The notes under the pieces were generated by a model. The model was not told the origin of the DNA. It searched no databases and saw nothing but the letters and a program-made list of their open reading frames with translations. A program made the translations under genes and the position numbers. Shown here piece by piece: positions 1 to 5,323 of a stretch of 5,323 bases of DNA. The stretch comes from CAYMFD01 sp964389475 (lineage in GTDB: Bacteria; Bacteroidota; Bacteroidia; Chitinophagales; Saprospiraceae), in contig CAYMFD010000172.1 in NCBI GenBank assembly GCA_964389475.1, forward strand, positions 1-5,323, read 5' to 3'. Numbering within the stretch: the stretch's first letter is position 1; every line of letters starts with the position of its first letter.

Positions 1-3
1 CTG

Positions 4-38
4 TTTTGGCTTTGGACTTTAAACTTTCGACTATTTAC
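4..38. repeat. Degenerate heptad repeat, block 1 (TTTNNAC)
   Basis: Five consecutive 7-base units fit the pattern TTTNNAC or close to it: TTTTGGC (4-10), TTTGGAC (11-17), TTTAAAC (18-24), TTTCGAC (25-31) and TATTTAC (32-38). The spacing is exact although the middle bases vary. No open frame with protein-like content covers it. The array may continue to the left of the window. Its function is unknown. It lies in the leader of the MATE gene and has a second block at 83-133. Confidence 0.7.
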
Positions 39-42
39 CTGC

Positions 43-72
43 AAAATCTGCGAAAATCCGCCTCATCCGTGT
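43..72. repeat. Decamer direct repeat (AAAATCYGCG-like), three units
   Basis: Three adjacent 10-base units are visible: AAAATCTGCG (43-52), AAAATCCGCC (53-62) and TCATCCGTGT (63-72). The second differs from the first at two positions and the third is more diverged. Read on the minus strand this gives the 'CGGATTTTCGCAGATTTT' style of intergenic repeat that I recall seeing between genes in Bacteroidota and other phyla. That family link is from memory, not from a search. It sits between the two heptad-repeat blocks. Confidence 0.55.
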
Positions 73-82
73 TCTATCTCTC

Positions 83-133
83 TTTTGACTTTCGCACTTT
101 GCACTTTTAACTATCGTTCTTTGCGCTTTTGAC
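83..133. repeat. Degenerate heptad repeat, block 2 (TTTNNAC)
   Basis: This is a second run of the same unit as at 4-38: TTTTGAC (83-89), TTTCGCAC (90-97, one base longer), TTTGCAC (98-104), TTTTAAC (105-111), TATCGTTC (112-119, diverged, 8 bases), TTTGCGC (120-126) and TTTTGAC (127-133). It ends 15 bases before the MATE start codon, so any promoter or leader RNA of that gene must lie within or to the left of it. I could not pick out a convincing TANNTTTG promoter box in this leader. Confidence 0.7.
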
Positions 134-148
134 TTATATTGCCGCCCT

Positions 149-1447
149 ATGCCTATCAATCGCGAAATACTACGGCTCGCTATACCCAATATCATAAGCA
201 ATATCTCTGTGCCGCTACTGGCTACCGTAGATACGATACTTATGGGTCAGCTGAGTACCGCTCACCTAGGTGCTGTGGGGCTAGGATCGATGATGTTCTC
301 GTTTTTTTACTGGAATTTTGGCTTCCTGCGTATGGGTACGACAGGGCTTACCAGTCAAGCCTACGGTGCAGAAGACAGCCAGCGGATCACCGACCACCTC
401 GCTAGAGCTCTACTGCTGGCGCTGGGTCTAGCCGCGATGATTGTGATACTACAGCAACCATTCTATGAGGTAGGAGCCCGACTACTACAGGTCATTCCGT
501 CGCAGGAAGGTATCGTTACGGACTACTTCGATATACGTATCTGGGCGGCGCCAGCGACACTAGCGCTGTATGTACTGCTGGGCTGGTTCTTTGGTATGCA
601 AAATGCGATCTACCCGATGATCCTCACCATATTTATCAATGTGGTCAATATCGCGGCGAGCTACATCGCCGTCATACACCTGGGCCTAGAGGCTAGGGGG
701 GCTGCGTGGGGTACCGTCATCGCTCAATATAGTGGCGTCGTACTGGCTATCCTACTACTCCGCTATCGCTATGCTGACTACCTACAAGCGATCAATCTAG
801 CAGCCATCCGTGAAGTAGAGGCGCTTAAAGCATTCTTTAGGGTTAACCAAGACTTGTTTATCAGGACAGTCTGCCTGACGATAGCGTTTGGGTTCTTTTA
901 TAGCAAGAGTTCTGAGGCGGGTGCCATGGTCCTCGCTGCCAATGTGATATTGCTCCAACTGGTCAACTGGATGAGCTACGGCATCGATGGATTCGCCTAT
1001 GCGAGTGAGGCACTCGTGGGTAAGTATGCTGGCGCCAAAGATGACAAGCGCTTGAAGATGGTCATCAAGTACAGCCTATACTGGGGTGGTGCCCTAGCGA
1101 TAGCCTATAGCCTAGCATATGGCCTACTAGGAGGGCCTATACTACGACTGTTTAGCACGGACATGGCCGTAATAGCCCTCGCCCAAGGCTACTTGTTATG
1201 GATGATCGTCTTACCTATTGTCGGCTACGCTTGCTATATCTGGGACGGCATCTACGTAGGGCTGACGGCTACTAAGGCACTACGCAATACTATGCTAGTC
1301 GCCATGGTACTCTATCTATCTACCTACTACCTAGCGCCACTACAGGACCAAGGCCACTTGCTATGGCTCAGTCTACTCATCCTGCTGGCCTCAAGAGGCG
1401 TCATGCAGATGATATTATATGCTAAGTATGGTCGTGCTCTAGACTAG
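149..1447 (+). CDS. MATE family efflux transporter, DinF-like
   Basis: This 432-residue integral inner-membrane protein belongs to the MATE (multidrug and toxic compound extrusion) family, which exports drugs or metabolites in exchange for H+ or Na+. The length and alternating hydrophobic stretches fit the usual 12 helices in two six-helix bundles. The first helices cover about residues 8-32, 45-65, 88-108, 130-150, 155-178 and 185-205; the second bundle starts near 240 and ends near 424. Typical features are the N-terminal 'LRLAIPNI', 'ATVDTILMG' (25-33), 'LRMGTTGLTSQAYG' (60-73), 'NQDLFIRT' (233-240) and 'DGFAYASEALVGKYAGA' (280-296). Asp28 in helix 1 is a plausible counterpart of the cation-coupling Asp of DinF-type MATEs (Asp40/Asp41 in characterised members), by inference. 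The start is the only ATG in frame after the TGA at 86-88. There is no Shine-Dalgarno sequence, as usual in Bacteroidota. The substrate cannot be told from sequence. The frame is intact, rich in CTA (Leu) and ATA (Ile) codons. Confidence 0.95.
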   Translation: MPINREILRLAIPNIISNISVPLLATVDTILMGQLSTAHLGAVGLGSMMFSFFYWNFGFLRMGTTGLTSQAYGAEDSQRITDHLARALLLALGLAAMIVILQQPFYEVGARLLQVIPSQEGIVTDYFDIRIWAAPATLALYVLLGWFFGMQNAIYPMILTIFINVVNIAASYIAVIHLGLEARGAAWGTVIAQYSGVVLAILLLRYRYADYLQAINLAAIREVEALKAFFRVNQDLFIRTVCLTIAFGFFYSKSSEAGAMVLAANVILLQLVNWMSYGIDGFAYASEALVGKYAGAKDDKRLKMVIKYSLYWGGALAIAYSLAYGLLGGPILRLFSTDMAVIALAQGYLLWMIVLPIVGYACYIWDGIYVGLTATKALRNTMLVAMVLYLSTYYLAPLQDQGHLLWLSLLILLASRGVMQMILYAKYGRALD

Positions 1448-1450
1448 TGC

Positions 1451-4400
1451 CTAGCGGATCACGCTTACCTTCTCAACGACACGGTGTGTATCATCAGCGA
1501 TCTCTAGCAAGTATATACCGGAGGCTAGACCTCCTACATTGAGCTGCTGATCAACCTCTATCAGTGGTCTAGTCATCATCAACTGGCCATTGAGGTCATA
1601 TAGTCGTAGTGTCGTCTGCTGACCATCCCAGTCACCTGCATTGACCTGTACATTGATCAGCTCGGACGTGGGATTAGGGTATATCACAACATCGATATCA
1701 TCTATCACGTCATTGACAGAGACGACTACCTCACCTACGATCTCGATATCCAGCGTTGTGACTGACACCCAGCCTCCATCAGGATCCTCAACTGTAAATC
1801 GCAGTGCATCAGCTACATCCTCACCGTTATCATGACGATAGACGAGTCTACGCTGATCTATATCAGACTGTGTCCACTGACCACCAGCGCTGATAGGCTC
1901 GCTGTCTACGAGTATGTCTCCATAGGCTGGCGCCTCTACTAGCGTGTAGATGAGCTGCGTAGCCGCATGATTAGCATCATCTACCGCAAGGGTAGTGTTA
2001 CTGATCACGGTACGTACACCACGATCTACCACGGCGAGCTCATGATTAGTCAATACCGGAGGCGATAGCGATACATTACCACAGATCTCGAGGTCTACGA
2101 TATCTACACTACCACCATTACCACTGCGGTTATCCTCTACTCTTAATATCCATGTACCGTTGATCTCCTTGGCATTAAAGTCAGACAAGCTGCCCTCTGG
2201 CTGATAAAGCTGACCACCACGCAGTGGGCAGGCTAGCAGGTTAGGCGAATCATCATCTAGTGTCATATCATAGTCCTGCTGAGTGACACACCTGTTGCTC
2301 CATAGCGCTACGACTGTACCGTCCGGAGAAGCTAACGTAGCAGACAGATCTCCTACTCTCGTGTGGTCTCCTTTGATACGCTTGATATTGACATCTGCAG
2401 CAACACCTGTAGCGCTGACATCGATCGGGATATTAACACCTCCCGTAGTAGTACCGATAGCTCTAGGTAGTGTCGGCGACGTGTAGGTACTACAGGCTAG
2501 CGACTCTGTACTAAAGGCAGTAACCATACTCATAGCCTCCGCACAATCGTTACCGGCAGAGACCCTCCAGTAGTAAACAGATCCTGGCTCTAGCACGATG
2601 TCTGGTACTGTTGTCAATCCGCCTGTACGACGACTAAAGACAATTACATCTTGATCGAAAGACGGATTAGTAGCAAGATCTACTACATAGTATGTAGCGT
2701 CTGGCACATCGCTCCACTCTAGAGTGGGTGATAATGGCATACCTGTGCCCTCCTGCGCCATACCTGCAGGCGCTAAGGCAGTAAAGTCTGTACCCGTCGT
2801 ACTCACTAAGGCTGATCGCTGCACCACTTGACCATCAGCACCGGTACCAGCAATACGTAGGTCGTAAGTCGCTGTACCTCCTACAGACGATAGATCTACT
2901 GTGAGGACAGACGTCTCGCCTGGTAGGATGGTCGCTGGTGAGAATGTAGCTGTGGCACCCATAGGTAGACCATCCACGACGGACAGCGTCACCTCCTCAC
3001 CATAGTCATTAAATGCTACTGTAGGCAGTTCGATCTCCGCAAGATCAGGTAGACAGATTGCCACATTGATAGCGCCTGACTCGATCGAAAAAGTAGGATC
3101 AGTCGGTGCTATTAACTCAAAGTCTCTATTAGACACATCAAAGAAAATATTGTCGCTGGCCTTGACCTTGATCCTTGCCGAAAATGTAGGATCATTGGGT
3201 AGTACTACCGTCTGTGCTCCATCATTAGGCACTCGCTCAGCTAGTAGATGTGGATAGGTGAAGCCACCATCAACGGAAAGGTAGATGTCTACGAGGTCGG
3301 CATTGACTGGGGCCTGATCTGTATTGGCAACATCCCATGTTACCTCCATCTCATCACCTACTGTCAATTCTAAAAAGCTATTAGGATAATCGATGGTAAA
3401 AGGTCCTGCATTAGCTGTCGAATAAAACTCAAGTATCTCCCAGCTAGCCGTACCACTACCCGCATGGTTATCTCTCGCCACAAAGGCTAGCGTCACATCA
3501 CGTGTCGTCGTCGGTAGGACCTCGTTGGCCGTGGGTATTAGGTTAAGCAGGCTGTTGAGGTTAGGAAATACCCTTGTAGGATTGGTACTAGGATAAAGTG
3601 ATCTAAACAGAGGTGCATTAGCAATAGGTGCACCTCTCGGGCTGAGAGGCCCTGAGTCTAGCTGCTCCCAGTTATACGTCATTGCATCGCCGTCTAGGTC
3701 AGTCGCACTACCCGTCACCTCGAAGGGTGTCGATATCGGTATAAAGAGGCCGCTCTCATACGGCAACTCTATAATGGGAGCTCGGTTGCCTGTGACCGTC
3801 CTGACGCTACACTCATCTGCATCTCCACCTGTCCTTGTGAAGCCATACGCTTCTATAAGGCTACCTAGGTGGTAGTAGTCGTCATTATCATTCTGGACAT
3901 TGAGCTGTGATCCGCAGCCGCCCGCGTATGACATGATCGTCGAGCCACTACCTGGCTCAAATCCTGTAGCGGTAGACTCATTCTCACCATCACAGTGGTT
4001 AAAACTGTGGTTCATGTTAAACTGGTGACCCACCTCATGGGCAAATGTACCAATCGCCCACGCTGTAGGGTTAGAGCTATTAGCGCAGGTAACAGCGGCA
4101 CCCTTTCTAGGAAGGCATACAGACGGCCTAGCCGCAATACCACCCACATCAAAACAACGACTGAAAACGTGGCCTATGTCATAGGCATCAAAACCTACGA
4201 TATTATTTAAGGCACTCGTATTCTCACCGATAATGACCCGCCCCTGGCGAGTATCGCTGTATGGCTGCGTGGCAGCATCGAAGAAGAAGAGTTCGTCATT
4301 GCGTTCTATCACTTCGAAGGTGATAGAGGCCTCGTTTTCCCAAATAAGGCTGAGGCGATTACAAGCCGTATTGACATCTGCAAGGCAAGCCGCTACAGAA

Positions 4401-5074
4401 CCTCTACGGTTACTCCACTCTGCGGTACCTGCAACGGCTATCCTGTATGTACGTAGGTCGACGACCTCGCCATCAAAACTACGGTTGCGTAGTGCTTCTC
4501 GCTTGGTAAGCGCATCGATGTCCTCGCCTTGGCTCGTAACACCACACTGCAATGCTCCGTCCGCTAGACCTGTACCGTGGTCGTCTCTCGTAAAGTAACT
4601 GATGTAGTACTCCTGCTGCCCTAATGCATAAGGGTCGATGTATATCTGTCCTTCGCTAGACCGGATAGCAGCACGTAGACCGTGCATACTGACATCAAAG
4701 CGGATAACCTCTGAGGGTACAACGGTATTGAACCCCTGGTAAGACTTGATATCAGGATACCTGGCTGATATGCCTGGTGCCATTACTGGCGCCTCCCATA
4801 CCGTGTAGTTCGCGATAGAGCCATCGGGTTGTGGCATATTGACAGAGGCACCATTGATAGATCTTAGGTGATCGTCCTTCATGGGTGCATTACGCAACTC
4901 TTTGATGAGACGATCCGAATCTAGCTTGTACGTCGTAAAAGCTACAGGTATAATCTCTCGCTCTAGGCTGGCCTTGATCTTAGGCTCACCATCTACTAGC
5001 TCCCACGTCGACTGACCGTTAACTATTGTGATCGATAATATTGTAAAAAACAACAATGAGAATAACTTATACAT
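1451..5074 (-). CDS. Secreted reprolysin-like zinc metallopeptidase with P domain and T9SS type A sorting domain
   Basis: This 1207-residue protein is probably exported by Sec and then across the outer membrane by T9SS. Domains in order: signal peptide, about 1-20, cut near 'VNG|QS'; pro-region, about 22-200; metzincin domain, about 205-415, with zinc motif H346-E347-x-x-H350-x5-H356 and Met-turn 'STIMSYAGGCG' (M381); Ig/cadherin-like domain, about 430-550 ('SATDLDGDAMTYNWEQ'); beta domain, about 555-655 ('EVTWDVANTDQAPVNADLV'); another, about 660-760; FN3-like, about 765-857 ('YYWRVSAGNDC'); proprotein-convertase P domain, about 861-998 ('DHTRVGDLSATLASPDGT' to 'DIVDLEIC'); cadherin_3/CSPG-like repeat, about 1003-1115; and C-terminal sorting domain, about 1130-1207 ('YPNPTSELINVQV', 'LRLYDLNGQ', 'GLASGIYLLEI'). 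The order matches predicted reprolysin-like proteases of Bacteroidota. Targets are unknown; polymer or protein degradation is a guess. The start begins a clean signal peptide and has an A-rich upstream region without Shine-Dalgarno. Position 353 of the zinc motif is Asn where metzincins usually have Gly. Confidence 0.96.
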   Translation of the reverse strand: MYKLFSLLFFTILSITIVNGQSTWELVDGEPKIKASLEREIIPVAFTTYKLDSDRLIKELRNAPMKDDHLRSINGASVNMPQPDGSIANYTVWEAPVMAPGISARYPDIKSYQGFNTVVPSEVIRFDVSMHGLRAAIRSSEGQIYIDPYALGQQEYYISYFTRDDHGTGLADGALQCGVTSQGEDIDALTKREALRNRSFDGEVVDLRTYRIAVAGTAEWSNRRGSVAACLADVNTACNRLSLIWENEASITFEVIERNDELFFFDAATQPYSDTRQGRVIIGENTSALNNIVGFDAYDIGHVFSRCFDVGGIAARPSVCLPRKGAAVTCANSSNPTAWAIGTFAHEVGHQFNMNHSFNHCDGENESTATGFEPGSGSTIMSYAGGCGSQLNVQNDNDDYYHLGSLIEAYGFTRTGGDADECSVRTVTGNRAPIIELPYESGLFIPISTPFEVTGSATDLDGDAMTYNWEQLDSGPLSPRGAPIANAPLFRSLYPSTNPTRVFPNLNSLLNLIPTANEVLPTTTRDVTLAFVARDNHAGSGTASWEILEFYSTANAGPFTIDYPNSFLELTVGDEMEVTWDVANTDQAPVNADLVDIYLSVDGGFTYPHLLAERVPNDGAQTVVLPNDPTFSARIKVKASDNIFFDVSNRDFELIAPTDPTFSIESGAINVAICLPDLAEIELPTVAFNDYGEEVTLSVVDGLPMGATATFSPATILPGETSVLTVDLSSVGGTATYDLRIAGTGADGQVVQRSALVSTTGTDFTALAPAGMAQEGTGMPLSPTLEWSDVPDATYYVVDLATNPSFDQDVIVFSRRTGGLTTVPDIVLEPGSVYYWRVSAGNDCAEAMSMVTAFSTESLACSTYTSPTLPRAIGTTTGGVNIPIDVSATGVAADVNIKRIKGDHTRVGDLSATLASPDGTVVALWSNRCVTQQDYDMTLDDDSPNLLACPLRGGQLYQPEGSLSDFNAKEINGTWILRVEDNRSGNGGSVDIVDLEICGNVSLSPPVLTNHELAVVDRGVRTVISNTTLAVDDANHAATQLIYTLVEAPAYGDILVDSEPISAGGQWTQSDIDQRRLVYRHDNGEDVADALRFTVEDPDGGWVSVTTLDIEIVGEVVVSVNDVIDDIDVVIYPNPTSELINVQVNAGDWDGQQTTLRLYDLNGQLMMTRPLIEVDQQLNVGGLASGIYLLEIADDTHRVVEKVSVIR

Positions 5075-5120
5075 CTGTCTTGATTTTTCGTGCGGAGAAC
5101 GGCTCGTTTAAAACTGCTCC

Positions 5121-5152
5121 CAAATTTAATGCTTATAACAGAAATGCAGAAA
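5121..5152 (-). promoter_or_regulatory. Candidate Bacteroidota-type promoter for the metallopeptidase
   Basis: On the minus strand TAAATTTG (5121-5128) is a perfect match to the Bacteroidota -7 consensus TANNTTTG. Nineteen bases upstream lies TTTCT (5148-5152), a weak match to the -33 TTTG element. Transcription would begin a few bases downstream, giving a leader of roughly 40 bases before the ATG at 5072-5074. The -7 match and its distance from the start are seen directly. The weak -33 box and the lack of mapped transcripts keep this a prediction. Confidence 0.55.
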
Positions 5153-5154
5153 GA

Positions 5155-5194
5155 TAGGTCTACGATGCATCGCCTAAACATACAAGTAGACCTA
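5155..5194. promoter_or_regulatory. 9-bp perfect inverted repeat upstream of the metallopeptidase promoter
   Basis: TAGGTCTAC (5155-5163) is the exact reverse complement of GTAGACCTA (5186-5194), with a 22-base spacer that itself contains the palindrome GATGCATC (5164-5171). It starts 3 bases upstream of the candidate -33 element, a position suitable for a regulator-binding site. If the region is transcribed it could also form a hairpin with a large loop. No T-run follows on either strand, so a terminator is unlikely. The role is inferred from position only. Confidence 0.45.
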
Positions 5195-5228
5195 GTGCAG
5201 ACAATTTGGTGCTATATCCGTATACGCC

Positions 5229-5265
5229 TAACGAGCCCCCGCAAGTGACTTACGGAAGCTCGTTA
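5229..5265 (-). terminator. 17-bp stem-loop, likely minus-strand RNA hairpin (terminator-like)
   Basis: The outer arms TAACGAGC (5229-5236) and GCTCGTTA (5258-5265) are perfectly complementary. Between them lie a 3-base loop (5246-5248) and inner arms. As minus-strand RNA the inner arms UUCCGUAAG and CUUGCGGGG pair at all nine positions, three of them as G-U. As plus-strand RNA those three positions become A-C mismatches. This points to selection on a minus-strand transcript, most likely one entering from a gene beyond the right edge. No clear U-run follows on the minus strand (the next bases are GGCGTATA), so intrinsic termination is not certain. It could instead be a 3'-end stability or processing hairpin. 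Confidence 0.55.
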
Positions 5266-5323
5266 ATGATTTATACCATTTCTGCTACAGAATTTCACTT
5301 ATTTTTTGCCTTATTCTTCATCA

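Noticed and set aside
120..142. Possible promoter for the MATE gene (TTTG at 120-123, TATATTGC at 135-142)
   Set aside because: The -7 candidate matches TANNTTTG poorly, the spacing is too short, and it would leave a leader of almost zero length; the surrounding TTTG-like words come from the heptad repeat.
139..405. 88-residue plus-strand frame overlapping the MATE start
   Set aside because: It is a shifted frame over the N-terminal part of a clear MATE gene, rich in Arg, Tyr and Ser, with no recognisable domain.
1432..1475. Terminator hairpin at the convergent junction
   Set aside because: Only short 4-bp complementarities such as CTAG/CTAG and CGTG/CACG are present, without a T-run.
1641..3257. 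Three short plus-strand frames (63-67 residues) opposite the peptidase C-terminal half
   Set aside because: Ser/Thr-rich antisense readings of beta-domain coding sequence, with no start signals or domains.
3995..4210. 71-residue frame antisense to the zinc-binding region
   Set aside because: It lies wholly opposite the HExxH-coding segment, whose sequence is fixed by the protease; no protein-like features of its own.
4233..4598. 121-residue frame antisense to the metallopeptidase
   Set aside because: Low-complexity Ser/Arg-rich translation opposite the conserved catalytic and pro-region; best explained as an antisense shadow.
5155..5265. tRNA or other structured RNA gene in the right intergenic region
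   Set aside because: The two inverted repeats do not form a cloverleaf, and there is no T-loop GTTCRA motif or CCA end; no known riboswitch core was recognised.
5280..5292. Small hairpin TTCTG-CTA-CAGAA near the right edge
   Set aside because: A 5-bp AT-rich stem is expected by chance and nothing nearby supports a function.

Overview
The window is about half GC and carries two complete protein-coding genes that converge, flanked by short non-coding stretches. It looks like Bacteroidota DNA. The large gene product ends in a type IX secretion system (T9SS) type A sorting domain, which is known only from that phylum and close relatives. Neither start codon has a Shine-Dalgarno sequence. A Bacteroidota-type -7 box (TAAATTTG) precedes the large gene. 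The Saprospiria are a reasonable guess from domain style and moderate GC, but nothing here proves the class.

Layout: 1-148 is a non-coding leader filled with two families of short degenerate repeats, heptads of the form TTTNNAC and decamers of the form AAAATCYGCG. 149-1447 (+) encodes a 432-residue MATE-family multidrug/cation antiporter of the DinF-like type. 1451-5074 (-) encodes a 1207-residue secreted multidomain metzincin-type (reprolysin-like) metallopeptidase. It has a signal peptide, pro-region, zinc protease domain, Ig/FN3-type beta domains, a proprotein-convertase P domain, a cadherin/CSPG-like repeat and a T9SS sorting domain. The two stop codons are only 3 bp apart. 5075-5323 holds a plausible promoter for the peptidase, a 9-bp inverted repeat just upstream of it, and a 17-bp stem-loop that pairs fully only as minus-strand RNA. 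That stem-loop is probably the terminator of a gene lying beyond the right edge.

The two genes have no evident functional link. One is an inner-membrane exporter and the other an exported, probably surface-attached or released protease, and they are transcribed toward each other. I see no mobile element, CRISPR array, tRNA or rRNA. I did not find a new biological system. The points most worth checking are the strand-asymmetric hairpin, the leader repeats, a candidate cysteine switch in the protease pro-region, the Gly-to-Asn change in its zinc motif, and the high frequency of CTAG.
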